From Caulobacter sp. NIBR2454 (lineage in GTDB: Bacteria; Pseudomonadota; Alphaproteobacteria; Caulobacterales; Caulobacteraceae), in assembly GCF_027474405.1 (NCBI RefSeq), contig NZ_CP114871.1, positions 3,543,001-3,607,000 of the forward strand: DNA of 64,000 nt, read 5' to 3'. Below, in pieces: positions 54,871 through 64,000 of the stretch (within the stretch, counting starts at the first letter, position 1; every line of letters begins with the position of its first letter). The translations under genes and the position numbers were made by a program. A model generated the notes under the pieces. It was not told the origin of the DNA. It did not search any database and was given only the letters and a program-made list of their open reading frames with translations.

Positions 54871-55983
54871 ATGTCGATCCGCACCGCCTATCAGGACCGC
54901 CTCGCCCAGGGCCAGATCATGCCCGACGCGGCCCAGGCGGCGGGGATCGAGGCCCTCGGGCGGCTGGAGACCGCGCTGGACGCGGCGGGGGAGCCGGGAT
55001 TCCGCTTCTTCGGCCGCAAGCCCAAGAGCCAGAAGGGCGTCTATCTCTGGGGCCCGGTGGGGCGCGGCAAGTCCATGATCATGGACCTGTTCTTCGAGAC
55101 CGCGCCAACCGCCCGCAAGCGGCGCATCCACTTTCACGCCTTCATGGCGGAGGTTCACGCCGATATCGACGCCTGGCGCAAGGGCGACGCGGCGGAGCGC
55201 AAGGCGCGGTTCGGCCAGCACAAGGGGGACGATCCCATCGCCCCGACGGCGGAGCGGATCGCATCCGACGCGCGCCTGTTGTGCTTCGACGAACTTCAGG
55301 TCACCGACATCGCCGACGCCATGATCCTGGGCCGGCTGTTCGAGGCGCTGTTCGAGCATGGGGTGACCCTTGTGGCCACCTCCAATCGGCCGCCGGACGA
55401 TCTGTACAAGAACGGCATCAACCGCCAGCTGTTCGTCCCCTTCATCGACATGCTGAAGGCCCGGATGGACGTGGTGGCGGTGGCGGGTCCGACGGATTTT
55501 CGCCTGGACCGGCTGCGGGCGGCGCGAATCTGGCTTTCGCCGATCACCGCCCAGACGCGGGGCGAGTTCGACGCCCTGTGGGCCGACATGCTGGACGGCG
55601 ACGCCGAGACCGGCGCGACGCTGGAGATCATGGGCCGAAAGCTGACCCTGCCCCGCGCGGCGGGCGGCCTGTTGCGGGCCGGGTTCGCCGAGCTGTGCGA
55701 CCGGCCGCTGGGGCCGCAGGATTACCTGGCGATCGCCGAGCGGTTCCACACCCTGTTCCTTGAAGATTTGCCGACCCTGCGCCCGGAGAAGCGGGACGCG
55801 GCCAAGCGGTTCAACACCCTGGTCGACGCCCTTTACGAGGCGGGGACCAAGATCGTCGTCCTGGCCGAGGCCGAACCGGAAGCCCTGTACCCGGCCGGCG
55901 ATGGGGCGTTCGAGTTCGAGCGGACGGTGTCGCGCTTGCAGGAGATGCGCTCGGCGGGGTGGCTGGAGAAGGTGCGGGAGTAG
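54871..55983 (+). CDS. zapE: Cell division/AFG1-family ATPase ZapE
   Basis: A 370-residue AAA-type ATPase. Walker A GPVGRGKS (residues 61-68), Walker B LLCFDELQV (D140, E141) and the arginine-containing SNRPPDDLYKNGINRQLFVPF match the AFG1/ZapE family. ZapE of E. coli modulates the FtsZ ring, and mitochondrial AFG1 is linked to respiratory-complex turnover. Its position before the succinate dehydrogenase genes is suggestive, but an 800-base gap separates them. Confidence 0.93.
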   Translation: MSIRTAYQDRLAQGQIMPDAAQAAGIEALGRLETALDAAGEPGFRFFGRKPKSQKGVYLWGPVGRGKSMIMDLFFETAPTARKRRIHFHAFMAEVHADIDAWRKGDAAERKARFGQHKGDDPIAPTAERIASDARLLCFDELQVTDIADAMILGRLFEALFEHGVTLVATSNRPPDDLYKNGINRQLFVPFIDMLKARMDVVAVAGPTDFRLDRLRAARIWLSPITAQTRGEFDALWADMLDGDAETGATLEIMGRKLTLPRAAGGLLRAGFAELCDRPLGPQDYLAIAERFHTLFLEDLPTLRPEKRDAAKRFNTLVDALYEAGTKIVVLAEAEPEALYPAGDGAFEFERTVSRLQEMRSAGWLEKVRE

Positions 55984-56020
55984 GTTTCCTCCCTTTGATG
56001 GAGCAGGCTTTGTCGCCTCC

Positions 56021-56166
56021 CCCAACCCGTCATCCTCGCCCTTGTGGCGAGGATCCAGACACGGCTGAGGTTCTGGGTTCGCGGAGGTGGAACCGTTGTT
56101 GGTCTTTCGGCCCACGCGGAGTCTCTGGACCCTAGGCACAAGGCCTAGGGTGACGGGGTTGGGTCG
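56021..56166. repeat. Inverted pair of REP-like palindromic elements (pair A)
   Basis: Two copies of one element face each other. Copy 1 runs CCCAACCC-GTCA into hairpin ATCCTCGCC-CTTGT-GGCGAGGAT then CCAGAC (hairpin 56032-56054). Copy 2, on the other strand, has the same flank and hairpin ACCCTAGGC/GCCTAGGGT (56129-56151) with the complementary ACAAG loop. Stem bases differ between copies, but pairing is kept. Confidence 0.7.
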
Positions 56167-56179
56167 GGCTCCCTTCACC

Positions 56180-56251
56180 CGCTCATCCCGGCGAAGGCCG
56201 GGATCCAAGCTGAGAGTCAGTATGGGCCCCGGCCTTCGCCGGGGTGAGCGG
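56180..56251. repeat. Second inverted pair of REP-like palindromes (pair B)
   Basis: CCGCTC followed by hairpin ATCCCGGC-GAAG-GCCGGGAT (56185-56204) is mirrored by CCCCGGC-CTTC-GCCGGGG (56227-56244) followed by TGAGCGG. Same design as pair A with a different hairpin sequence. Confidence 0.65.
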
Positions 56252-56398
56252 CGGTTGGGGCACAGCTGCGCACCCCCACGGGAATCCCGTGAGGTTGGAA
56301 GGGCGGCGGAGCGGCCTGATCTGCGTCAGGCGATGTGTCTTGGAGTGTGCCGGTTCGACGTAGGCCCGTCCGCTCCGCACGGTCGTTATCCGGGAGCC

Positions 56399-56605
56399 GC
56401 CGGTAGGCAGCGCTCTTAGCGCTTAGCCGGCAAAGCCTCCGACGGGCGGGTGGGACCAGCGTTCCCATCCCCGGACCGCGCGAGTACCCCCCTCACGCCT
56501 CGCCCCGCTCGACCGCATCCCCGCCACAGCAACAGCGCTGGCCGCGCGCCCTTCCACGTGGCGGAGACGAGGCAAGAGTACGGGAGGTCGGAGCGGGGCG
56601 GATAA
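56399..56605. other. Highly structured non-coding segment upstream of sdhC
   Basis: Within the 798-base gap between zapE and sdhC (55984-56781), no gene is convincing. This segment folds strongly. A bulged hairpin GCCGG-TA/TA-CCGGC with inner GCGCT/AGCGC covers 56399-56431. A long stem CGCCCCGCTCGACC (56501-56514) pairs with GGTC-GAGCGGGGCG (56586-56600, one bulge) and encloses CCGCCAC/GTGGCGG (56521-56564). It could be a small RNA on either strand or a long leader. I did not find 6S, tmRNA, RNase P or SRP RNA signatures. Confidence 0.45.
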
Positions 56606-56680
56606 GTCGGCATTAGCCCCCTCTTTACGAGAACGCCGATACGACGCTGCGGCAGGTTGGCGCAGCTTGCGGCCCAAGGG

Positions 56681-56740
56681 GTTGAGATCGATTCTCAACA
56701 GTCGCGGTTTCGTTGACACCCCCTGATCGCGGCTTAAAAG
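56681..56740 (+). promoter_or_regulatory. Fur-box-like palindrome and promoter of sdhCDAB
   Basis: GTTGAGATCGATTCTCAAC (56681-56699) is a 19-base palindrome whose core is close to the Fur 7-1-7 form TGAGAAT-N-ATTCTCA. Fourteen bases later TTGACA (56713-56718), 16 bases, then TAAAAG (56735-56740) form a good housekeeping promoter. The box is centred near -57 relative to the expected start, a position suited to activation rather than repression. Confidence 0.55.
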
Positions 56741-56781
56741 CGGCGCAGCATATTCAAGGACGAACAGGGGCCGAACGTCTG

Positions 56782-57192
56782 ATGACCGCACCCAACGGGG
56801 GACTTCCCGAGCGCCCGATGTCGCCGCACCTGCAGGTGTGGCGCTGGCACGTGACCATGGCCTGCTCGATCCTGCACCGCGCGAGCATCTTCGCGCTGTA
56901 TTTCGGCGCCCTGTTGCTGGCGGGCTGGGCCATCGCCCTGGCCTCTGGTCCGGACTGCTATGCGCACTACATGTCGCTGGTGGGTTCGCCCCTGGGCAAG
57001 CTGGTGCTGTTCGGCGTGACGGTCATGCTGTTCTTCAACATCGCCTACAACGTGCGCCAGACCTTCTGGGACCTGGGCTACGGCTTCCTGCCCAAGACCG
57101 CCGACATGACGGGCGTGGTCGCCATCACCTTCGGCGTGGTCGCCGCCGTGGTGGTCTGGGTCATCGCCGGCTTTACGGGAGCCCTGTCGTGA
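56782..57192 (+). CDS. sdhC: Succinate dehydrogenase cytochrome b556 subunit
   Basis: A 136-residue membrane anchor of complex II. RPMSPHLQVWRWHVTMACSILHRASI contains the family signature with quinone-site Ser and Arg; three helices follow, with a heme-ligand histidine most likely the one in YAHYMSLVG. The ATG at 56782 is chosen over one 36 bases later; ribosome binding is weak. The stop overlaps the sdhD start (GTGA). Confidence 0.93.
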   Translation: MTAPNGGLPERPMSPHLQVWRWHVTMACSILHRASIFALYFGALLLAGWAIALASGPDCYAHYMSLVGSPLGKLVLFGVTVMLFFNIAYNVRQTFWDLGYGFLPKTADMTGVVAITFGVVAAVVVWVIAGFTGALS

Positions 57193-57590
57193 GCAAATCC
57201 GCCTCGAACTTCCGCACGCCGCGTTCGCGGGCCCTGGGCCTGGGTTCGGCCAAGCACGGCGTCAGCCACTTCATCGTCGAGCGCGTCTCGGGCCTGGCCC
57301 TGATCCCGCTGGGTCTGTGGGGCGCCTTCGCGGCCCTGCGCCTGTCGGGCGGCGACTATGAGGGCGCGATGGCCTGGGTCGGCCAGCCGGTCAACGCCGT
57401 GCTGCTGTGCCTGCTGCTGGTGGTGGGCCTGATCCACCTGAAGAACGCCATGCAGGTGGTGGTCGAGGACTATATCGAGGGCTTCGGCGCCAAGACGGCG
57501 CTGCTGCTGCTCAACCTGTTCGTCAGCGTCCTTGCGGGCGCACTGGGTGTGTTCGCGATCGTCAAGATCGCGCTCACCGGAGCTCTCTAG
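57189..57590 (+). CDS. sdhD: Succinate dehydrogenase hydrophobic membrane anchor subunit
   Basis: A 133-residue subunit with three helices. SKHG-like LGSAKHGVSHFIVERVSGLALIPLG is the alphaproteobacterial SdhD N-terminus with the quinone-pocket arginine, and HLKNAMQVVVEDYIEG carries the conserved histidine and the quinone-site acidic residue. The GTG start overlaps the sdhC stop, and sdhA begins immediately after its TAG. Confidence 0.92.
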   Translation: MSKSASNFRTPRSRALGLGSAKHGVSHFIVERVSGLALIPLGLWGAFAALRLSGGDYEGAMAWVGQPVNAVLLCLLLVVGLIHLKNAMQVVVEDYIEGFGAKTALLLLNLFVSVLAGALGVFAIVKIALTGAL

Positions 57591-59378
57591 ATGTCGGCTT
57601 ACAAATTCATCGATCACAAGTTCGACGTGGTGGTGGTCGGGGCCGGCGGCTCGGGCCTGCGCGCCGCGCTGGGCTGCGCCGCGGCCGGGCTTCGCACCGC
57701 CTGCGTCAGCAAGGTGTTCCCCACGCGCAGCCACACCGTGGCGGCCCAGGGCGGCATCTCGGCCTCGCTGGGAAACATGAGCCAGGATGACTGGCGCTGG
57801 CACATGTACGACACCGTCAAGGGGTCGGACTGGCTGGGCGACCAGGACGCCATCGAATACCTGACCCGCAATGCGCCGGCCGCCGTCTATGAGCTGGAGC
57901 ACTGGGGCGTGCCGTTCTCGCGCACCGAGGAAGGCAAGATCTATCAGCGCGCCTTCGGCGGCATGACCAAGAACTATGGCGAGGCCCCGATCCAGCGCAC
58001 CTGCGCGGCGGCGGACCGGACCGGTCACGCCATGCTGCACACGATGTACGGCCAGGCCCTGGCCAAGGACACCGAGTTCTTCATCGAGTACTTCGCCCTC
58101 GACCTGATCATGGACGAAGGCGTGTGCCGCGGCGTGACCGCGTGGAAGCTGGACGACGGCACCCTGCACCGCTTCCAGGCGCAGATGGTCATCCTGGCCA
58201 CCGGCGGCTATGGCCGCTCGTACTTCTCGGCCACCTCGGCCCACACCTGCACCGGCGACGGCAACGCCATGGTGCTGCGCGCCGGCCTGCCGCTGCAGGA
58301 CATGGAGTTCGTGCAGTTCCACCCCACCGGCATCTATGGCGCCGGCTGCCTGATCACCGAAGGCGCCCGCGGCGAGGGCGGCTATCTGACCAACTCCGAA
58401 GGCGAGCGCTTCATGGAGCGCTATGCGCCGTCCGTTAAGGACCTGGCGCCGCGCGACATGGTCAGCCGCGCCATGACCATCGAGATCCGTGAAGGGCGCG
58501 GGGTCGGTCCGAACAAGGACCACATCTTCCTGCACCTGGACCACCTGGACCCGAAGATCCTGGCCGAGCGCCTGCCCGGCATCTCCGAGACCGCCAAGGT
58601 GTTCGCCGGCGTCGACGTCACCAAGGCGCCGATCCCGGTCCTGCCGACCGTCCACTACAACATGGGCGGCATCCCCACGAACTATCACGGGGAAGTCGTC
58701 ACCAAGGCCGGCAAGAACCCGGACCAGGTGATCCCGGGCCTGATGGCCGTGGGCGAAGCGGCCTGCGTGAGCGTCCATGGCGCCAACCGCCTGGGCTCCA
58801 ACTCGCTGATCGACCTGGTGGTGTTCGGCCGCGCGGCCGGCCTGCGCTGCGCCGAAATCCTGACGCCGGGCGCCAAGCAGCCGGAACTGACGGAAGCCCA
58901 CACCGCCGGCCACATCGCGCGCTTGGACGCCTTCCGCAACGCTTCGGGCTCGACCCCGACGGCGTCCCTGCGTCTGGAAATGCAGAAGGCCATGCAGGAG
59001 GACGCCGCGGTGTTCCGCACCGGCGAGAGCCTGCAGAGCGGCGTGTCGCGTCTGGCGGCGGTCTACGCCAAGAAGGCCGACATCCAGGTGTCCGACCGCG
59101 GTCTGGTCTGGAACACCGACCTGATGGAGACCCTGGAGTTCGACAACCTGGTCTGCCAGGCCGTGGTCACCGTCAACGGCGCCCTGAACCGCACCGAGAG
59201 CCGCGGCGCCCACGCCCGCGAGGACTGCCCGGACCGCGACGACAAGAAGTGGATGAAGCACACCCTGGCGTGGCTCGATCAGGCGACCGGCAAGGTCAAG
59301 ATCGATTACCGGCCGGTCCACGACTACACGATGTCGGAAGACATCGCCTACATCCCGCCCAAGGCCCGGGTTTACTGA
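57591..59378 (+). CDS. sdhA: Succinate dehydrogenase flavoprotein subunit
   Basis: A 595-residue catalytic subunit oxidising succinate to fumarate. [15 protein letters not shown] is the FAD-binding fold; [14 protein letters not shown] holds the histidine that carries covalent [24 protein letters not shown] and RDMVSRA line the active site; [19 protein letters not shown] is the second FAD motif. The length is typical. Confidence 0.98.
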   Translation: MSAYKFIDHKFDVVVVGAGGSGLRAALGCAAAGLRTACVSKVFPTRSHTVAAQGGISASLGNMSQDDWRWHMYDTVKGSDWLGDQDAIEYLTRNAPAAVYELEHWGVPFSRTEEGKIYQRAFGGMTKNYGEAPIQRTCAAADRTGHAMLHTMYGQALAKDTEFFIEYFALDLIMDEGVCRGVTAWKLDDGTLHRFQAQMVILATGGYGRSYFSATSAHTCTGDGNAMVLRAGLPLQDMEFVQFHPTGIYGAGCLITEGARGEGGYLTNSEGERFMERYAPSVKDLAPRDMVSRAMTIEIREGRGVGPNKDHIFLHLDHLDPKILAERLPGISETAKVFAGVDVTKAPIPVLPTVHYNMGGIPTNYHGEVVTKAGKNPDQVIPGLMAVGEAACVSVHGANRLGSNSLIDLVVFGRAAGLRCAEILTPGAKQPELTEAHTAGHIARLDAFRNASGSTPTASLRLEMQKAMQEDAAVFRTGESLQSGVSRLAAVYAKKADIQVSDRGLVWNTDLMETLEFDNLVCQAVVTVNGALNRTESRGAHAREDCPDRDDKKWMKHTLAWLDQATGKVKIDYRPVHDYTMSEDIAYIPPKARVY

Positions 59379-59386
59379 GGTAGAAG

Positions 59387-60169
59387 ATGGTCGAACTCGC
59401 GCTGCCTAAGAACTCCAAGGTCCAGGCCGGCAAGCACTGGCCCGCGCCGGCGGGAGCCAAGAAGGTCAAGACCTTCAAGATCTACCGCTATGATCCCGAG
59501 GCGGGCGGCAACCCGCGCTGGGACACCTACGACATCGATGTCGAGGCGTGCGGGCCCATGGTCCTGGACGCCCTGCTGTACATCAAGAACACCGTCGACC
59601 CGACGCTGGCCTTCCGCCGGTCGTGCCGCGAGGGCGTGTGCGGTTCCTGCTCGATGAACATCGGCGGGCGCAACACCCTGGCCTGCACCCACGGCTGGGA
59701 AGAGGTTCCCGGCAAGGCCGTGCAGATCAGCCCCCTGCCCCACCTGCCGGTGGTCAAGGACCTGATCCCCGACCTGACCCTGTTCTATGCGCAGTACGCC
59801 TCGATCGAGCCTTGGCTGCACACCGACACGCCGACCCCCGAAAAGGAATGGCGCCAGGCTCCGGAAGACCGTGAGAAGCTGGACGGCCTGTACGAGTGCA
59901 TCCTGTGCGCCTGCTGCTCGACCTCGTGCCCCAGCTACTGGTGGAACGGCGAGAAGTACCTGGGTCCGGCCGCCCTGCTGCACGCCTATCGCTGGCTGAT
60001 CGACAGCCGTGATGAATCCACGGGCGACCGTCTCGACGCCCTGGAAGATCCGTTCAAGCTGTATCGCTGCCATACGATCATGAACTGCGCCCAGGTTTGC
60101 CCCAAGGGTCTGAACCCCGCCAAGGCCATCGCCGAGATCAAGAAGATGATGGTGGAGCGGGTGGTCTGA
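59387..60169 (+). CDS. sdhB: Succinate dehydrogenase iron-sulfur subunit
   Basis: A 260-residue electron-transfer subunit. The [2Fe-2S] site is [12 protein letters not shown] plus a later Cys in [22 protein letters not shown] supplies most of the [4Fe-4S] and [3Fe-4S] ligands, with [17 protein letters not shown] completing them. It starts eight bases after sdhA. Confidence 0.98.
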   Translation: MVELALPKNSKVQAGKHWPAPAGAKKVKTFKIYRYDPEAGGNPRWDTYDIDVEACGPMVLDALLYIKNTVDPTLAFRRSCREGVCGSCSMNIGGRNTLACTHGWEEVPGKAVQISPLPHLPVVKDLIPDLTLFYAQYASIEPWLHTDTPTPEKEWRQAPEDREKLDGLYECILCACCSTSCPSYWWNGEKYLGPAALLHAYRWLIDSRDESTGDRLDALEDPFKLYRCHTIMNCAQVCPKGLNPAKAIAEIKKMMVERVV

Positions 60170-60238
60170 TCCACCCGCCGATCCCTCTTGCCTTAAAGTG
60201 ACGACCCCGTCATTTTTGGCCGACGGGAGGAACGTCGA

Positions 60239-61462
60239 GTGAGCAAGCCGCGTGTCGTGATCGTGGGGGCCGGCCATGCCGGCGGCTCTGCAGCGGCGTT
60301 TCTGCGTCAGTACGGCTTCGAGGGTCCGATCTATCTGGTCGGCGAGGAGCCGCTGCTTCCCTATCAGCGTCCGCCCCTGTCGAAGGCGTGGCTGAAGGGG
60401 GAGGCGGACGCCGACAGCCTGGCCCTCAAGCCCGACAGTTGGTACGCCGAAGCCGACGTCGCCCTGCGGCTGGGCGGCGTGGCTGTCGAAATCAATCGCG
60501 GGGCAAGGGCCGTCACCCTGGCCAGCGGCGAGAGCCTTTCCTACGACTTCCTGATCCTGGCCACCGGCGCGCGGCCGCGCATGCTGCCCATCGAGGGGGC
60601 GGACCTTGCGGGGGTCCTGGCCTTGCGCACGGCGGCGGACGCCGAGACGCTGAAGGGCGCGCTGGGTCCTGGCAGGCGATTGGCGATCATCGGCGGCGGC
60701 TATGTGGGGCTCGAGGCCGCGGCTTCGGCCCGCGCCCTGGGCGCGGAGGTGGTGGTCATCGAGCGCGAGACCCGCGTCCTAGCCCGCGTCGCCTGTCCTG
60801 AGCTGTCGCAATTTTTCCAGCGCTATCATGGCGAGCACGGGGTCACCTTCGAGCTGAACGCCGGGGTCGAGGCCTTCACCGGGACGGACGGCAAGGTGGC
60901 GGGCGTGAAGCTGGCCGACGGCCGCACCCTGCCCTGCGACGCGGTCCTGGTGGGCGTCGGCGCCCATCCCAATGACGAGCTGGCGCAGGACTGCGGCCTC
61001 GACTGCGCCGGGGGCGTGGTGGTGGACCTGGAGGCGCGCACCTCCGATCCGTATATCTTCGCCATCGGCGACGTGGCCCACCGGCCGCTGCCGCTGTACG
61101 ACCGCCAGTTCCGACTGGAGAGCGTGCCCAACGCCCTGGAGCAGGCCAAGCAGGCGGCCAGCGCCATCGTCGGCCGCGCCGGCCCGACGCCGGAAGTGCC
61201 GTGGTTCTGGTCGGATCAGTACGACCTGAAACTGCAGATCGCCGGCCTGCCCTTCGACGCGGACCGCATCCTGGTGCGGGGCGATCCCGCGACCGCCAGC
61301 TTCGCCGTATTCCACCTGAAGGGCGATCTGGTCCAGGCGGTGGAGGCGGTGAACGCCCCGCCCGAATTCATGGCCGGCAAGATGCTGATCAGCCGGCGCA
61401 CGCCGGTCTCGATCGACAAGCTGGCGGACACCACGATTTCAATGAAGGAAGTCGCGGCCTAA
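60239..61462 (+). CDS. Ferredoxin reductase, FAD- and NAD(P)H-dependent
   Basis: A 407-residue two-dinucleotide-fold flavoprotein of the putidaredoxin/terpredoxin-reductase type. VVIVGAGHAGGSAAAFLRQ binds FAD, LAIIGGGYVGLEAAASA binds NAD(P)H, and YIFAIGDVAH is the C-terminal FAD motif. The GTG start follows GGGAGGAAC, part of which can pair in a CCCGTC/GACGGG hairpin (60206-60227). It should pass electrons to the [2Fe-2S] ferredoxin encoded next. The final acceptor, for example a P450 or ring hydroxylase, is not in the window. Confidence 0.9.
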   Translation: MSKPRVVIVGAGHAGGSAAAFLRQYGFEGPIYLVGEEPLLPYQRPPLSKAWLKGEADADSLALKPDSWYAEADVALRLGGVAVEINRGARAVTLASGESLSYDFLILATGARPRMLPIEGADLAGVLALRTAADAETLKGALGPGRRLAIIGGGYVGLEAAASARALGAEVVVIERETRVLARVACPELSQFFQRYHGEHGVTFELNAGVEAFTGTDGKVAGVKLADGRTLPCDAVLVGVGAHPNDELAQDCGLDCAGGVVVDLEARTSDPYIFAIGDVAHRPLPLYDRQFRLESVPNALEQAKQAASAIVGRAGPTPEVPWFWSDQYDLKLQIAGLPFDADRILVRGDPATASFAVFHLKGDLVQAVEAVNAPPEFMAGKMLISRRTPVSIDKLADTTISMKEVAA

Positions 61463-61810
<348 letters not shown>

Positions 61811-61824
61811 GCTTTCGCCGCCGT

Positions 61825-64000
61825 CTAGGGCTTGAGGGCCAGTTCGGGCTGGGCCGCGTGCTGGACGAATTCGGGCAGGTGGCAGGTGAACACCGCACCG
61901 GCGCCCGGCTCGCTTTCCAGGGCCACCCAGCCGCCGTGCAACTCGACCAGCGCCTTGACCAGGGCCAGGCCCAGGCCTGGGCCGCCACGGTCGCGGTCCA
62001 CGAAACGATCGAAGATGTGCGCCTGGACGTGGAAGGGGATGCCGCGACCGGTGTCGGCCACCTGCAGCCGCATTTCGCCCACGGCGCGGGTCGCCGACAG
62101 GGTGACCTTGCCGCCCTGGGGCGTCTGGAGCAGGGCGTTCTCCATCAGGTGATCGAGCACCTGGCCCAGCCGCTTTGAGTCGCCGCGGATCAGGCCGACC
62201 GCGGGGTCGCAGGCCAGGTCGAGAGCGATCTTGCCGGCCTGAGCCCGCTCGATCCAGCGCGCCTCGGCGTCGGCCAAAAGGTCGTAGACACGGATGTCGC
62301 TGACATCGAGGGCCATCTCGTCGGCGTCGATCTGGGCCATATCGAGCACGTCGTCGATGGAGCGGGCCAGCTGCGAGGCGGCGGTGCGGACGGCCGACAG
62401 GTGGCTGCGGGCGCGCTCGGGCATGGTGTCGCCCATGTGCTCCAGCAACTCGGAATAGCCGATGATCGTGGTGAGCGGGGTGCGCAGTTCGTAGGAGACG
62501 TTGCCGACGAAGTCGCGCTTGAGCCGCTGGGCCTCGGTCAGGGCCATGGAGCGGTCGTTGAGGGCCTGCTCCAGCTGGCGGGTGTCGGTGATGTCGGAGA
62601 AGGCGATCAGGGTGGCGCCGTCCGGCAGGGGGCGCGACTGATAGGCGATGGTTCGGCCGTCGCTGTCCTTGATCTCGCCGCTGATCGGGGCGCGGGCCTG
62701 GGGATCGGGGTCAGCGACGCGGCCCTTGAGCTCACGCCAGAACTGCAGGTCGTGGATACGGTGCTGGCAAAGCTCGACCACGCGCTCGAAATCGGCGGCG
62801 GCCTCCAGATCGGCCGCGCTGACGTTCCAGAAGCCGGCGAAGGCGTCGTTGTGCAGACGCAGGCGGCCGTCGGAGCCGAACACCGAAACCGCGTCGTTCA
62901 GCTTGTCGAGGGTGGCCTGCTGCACCTGGATCAGGGAGTTGTACTGGGCCTTGAGGCGCAGCTCGCCGGTGATGTCCGAATAGAGCACCAGCATGCCGCC
63001 CAGGGGGTGGGGCTGGCGCACGACTTTCAGGGTCCGGCCGTCGGGCACGGTCCACAGGTCGTCGGCCTGGGGGCGGATGTCCTCGTAGTGGCTGAGCTCG
63101 GCGGCCTTCCACTTGGCGTAGTCGACGGTCTCGGGCAGGCGGCGACGCTGGCGCAGGCGGTCGAGGATCTCGCCGTGGGTCGGGCGGTCGGCCAGCCAGG
63201 CGGGCTCCAGGCCCCACAGCTCGGCGAAGGCGGTGTTGTGGAACGACAGACGGCGCTGCTGGCTGAAGATCGCCACCGCGTCGCCGATGTGGTTCAGGGT
63301 CTCGTCGTGGGCCTCGACATGCTTCTTGAACGCCTCGCGGGTGTCCTCGAGCTCGGTGACGTCGATGCTCCACACGCCCGCGCCGCCGCCTTCCAGCGGA
63401 TCGGCGATGAATCTGAAGGCGCGGCGGCGCCCCTCGATCGGAACATGGCGGGTGGCCTCGCGGCGCTTGCCCAGATTGGCCGCCTCGCTGGCCAGGGCCT
63501 CGGCCGGGCGGTCGAAGGACAGCTGGCGCGCGGTGGCGTCGGCGAAGCTGGCGGCGCCCACGGCCCGCAGCCAGGCGGCGTTGACCCATTGCAGGGAGCC
63601 GTCGCCGCCGGCGATCCAGGCCGGGTCGGGGCGGGCGTCGAGGAAGGCGGCGAAGCGGGCGGCGGTGGGCAGGCCTTCGTCCTCGTCCAGGGCGGTGAGG
63701 CGCAGCCAGGCGATGGCGCCCGCGGCTCGGCCCTCTACCGACACCGCGCCCTTGGGCCCGCGGGCCTCGAAGGCGCACGGCTCGCCCCTGTCGAACAGGG
63801 CGCGCAGGCGCTTGGCGTGGTCCGGCTCGGCCCGCATCACGGCGTTGACCACCGCCTGGGCCTCGGGTCGGTCGATGCCGAACACGGCGGCGCAGGCGAT
63901 CAGGCTGTCGATGCCCGAGGCCAGCATGGCGTCGCCGTCGTCGATGGCGATCAGGGCGCTGTCGAAAGCCTCGGCCGAGGCCTGGGCGGCGGAGGTCAGG
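61825..64000 (-). CDS. divL: DivL-like tyrosine-box kinase, C-terminal part (partial)
   Basis: Open to the right edge of the window (5' end missing), about 725 residues visible. Several PAS domains precede the dimerisation helix, whose H-box reads NVSYELRTPLTTIIGYSELLE, with tyrosine (codon at 62491-62493) where kinases have histidine. The ATPase retains the N-box (HLMENALLQT), G1 (VADTGRGIP) and G2 (GGPGLGLALVK). This Tyr substitution defines DivL, which in Caulobacter binds phospho-signalling protein DivK and tunes CckA to set CtrA activity and cell asymmetry. An ATG at 63925-63927 is internal, since the frame continues past it. Confidence 0.93.
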   Translation of the reverse strand, partial: LTSAAQASAEAFDSALIAIDDGDAMLASGIDSLIACAAVFGIDRPEAQAVVNAVMRAEPDHAKRLRALFDRGEPCAFEARGPKGAVSVEGRAAGAIAWLRLTALDEDEGLPTAARFAAFLDARPDPAWIAGGDGSLQWVNAAWLRAVGAASFADATARQLSFDRPAEALASEAANLGKRREATRHVPIEGRRRAFRFIADPLEGGGAGVWSIDVTELEDTREAFKKHVEAHDETLNHIGDAVAIFSQQRRLSFHNTAFAELWGLEPAWLADRPTHGEILDRLRQRRRLPETVDYAKWKAAELSHYEDIRPQADDLWTVPDGRTLKVVRQPHPLGGMLVLYSDITGELRLKAQYNSLIQVQQATLDKLNDAVSVFGSDGRLRLHNDAFAGFWNVSAADLEAAADFERVVELCQHRIHDLQFWRELKGRVADPDPQARAPISGEIKDSDGRTIAYQSRPLPDGATLIAFSDITDTRQLEQALNDRSMALTEAQRLKRDFVGNVSYELRTPLTTIIGYSELLEHMGDTMPERARSHLSAVRTAASQLARSIDDVLDMAQIDADEMALDVSDIRVYDLLADAEARWIERAQAGKIALDLACDPAVGLIRGDSKRLGQVLDHLMENALLQTPQGGKVTLSATRAVGEMRLQVADTGRGIPFHVQAHIFDRFVDRDRGGPGLGLALVKALVELHGGWVALESEPGAGAVFTCHLPEFVQHAAQPELALKP

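Noticed and set aside
56399..56605. 6S RNA, tmRNA, RNase P or SRP RNA in the zapE-sdhC gap
   Set aside because: The segment is structured, but none of the conserved sequence signatures of these RNAs could be found on either strand.
57078..59321. 747-codon minus-strand open frame opposite sdhD-sdhA
   Set aside because: Mirror of highly conserved sdhA; composition is artefactual and no family features are seen.

Overview
The window is high-GC DNA whose gene content and order match the chromosome of a Caulobacter-type alphaproteobacterium. Three things support this. A DivL-type kinase carries tyrosine in place of the H-box histidine. One protein resembles the N-terminal LPS-binding region of the Caulobacter S-layer protein RsaA. 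The conserved blocks hpf-ptsN, aroA-cmk-rpsA-ihfB, trpF/trpB-trpA-accD-folC and tsaE-amgK-murU-addB-addA-trxA are all present. I see no CRISPR array, prophage or insertion sequence.

Layout. 1-8860: the tail of hpf, ptsN, an hsp20-DUF1150 pair, a Na+/H+ antiporter, a small membrane protein, a large secreted beta-propeller/amidohydrolase and a chemoreceptor. 8944-15434: a TonB receptor-carboxypeptidase operon divergent from a TauD-type dioxygenase. 15631-21505: an OmpA-like lipoprotein, tRNA-Ala(GGC), a zinc-ribbon/acidic-tail protein and the housekeeping run aroA, cmk, rpsA, ihfB. 21509-28490: a second TonB receptor, mscL, a glycine-rich exported protein, a GH92 alpha-mannosidase and a sugar MFS transporter whose promoter holds LacI-type operators. 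28600-37877: trpF, then an inserted M20 amidohydrolase/Lrp regulator/TonB receptor block, then trpB-trpA-accD. 37889-43380: folC, a two-component system and an RsaA-N-terminal-like protein. 43463-52559 (minus strand): a translationally overlapping operon for tsaE, cell-wall recycling (amgK-murU) and AddAB recombination, followed by trxA. 52694-61810: a large catalase, zapE, an 800-base non-coding stretch with palindromic repeats, sdhCDAB and a ferredoxin reductase/ferredoxin pair. 61825 to the right edge: divL, cut by the window end.

Three regulatory layers can be read from the DNA. GGAAC-N16/17-CGTT-like promoters (general-stress ECF sigma type) precede the OmpA-like lipoprotein (perfect match), the glycine-rich protein and the catalase. 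A Fur-box-like palindrome lies just upstream of a good -35 element before sdhC. A duplicated CCCC-N6-GGGGATG motif, followed at exactly 21 bases by a -10-like hexamer, precedes both the response-regulator gene and the RsaA-like gene. This last link is the most interesting observation: a sensor kinase, a response regulator and an orphan S-layer-anchor-like protein appear to form one regulated module. The second is the interruption of the trpFBA operon, contiguous in C. crescentus, by a peptide or amino-acid-derivative uptake block. Start codons were re-chosen from ribosome binding sites and gene overlaps; TTG starts are unusually frequent (ptsN, the zinc-ribbon gene, aroA, trpB, trpA, amgK).
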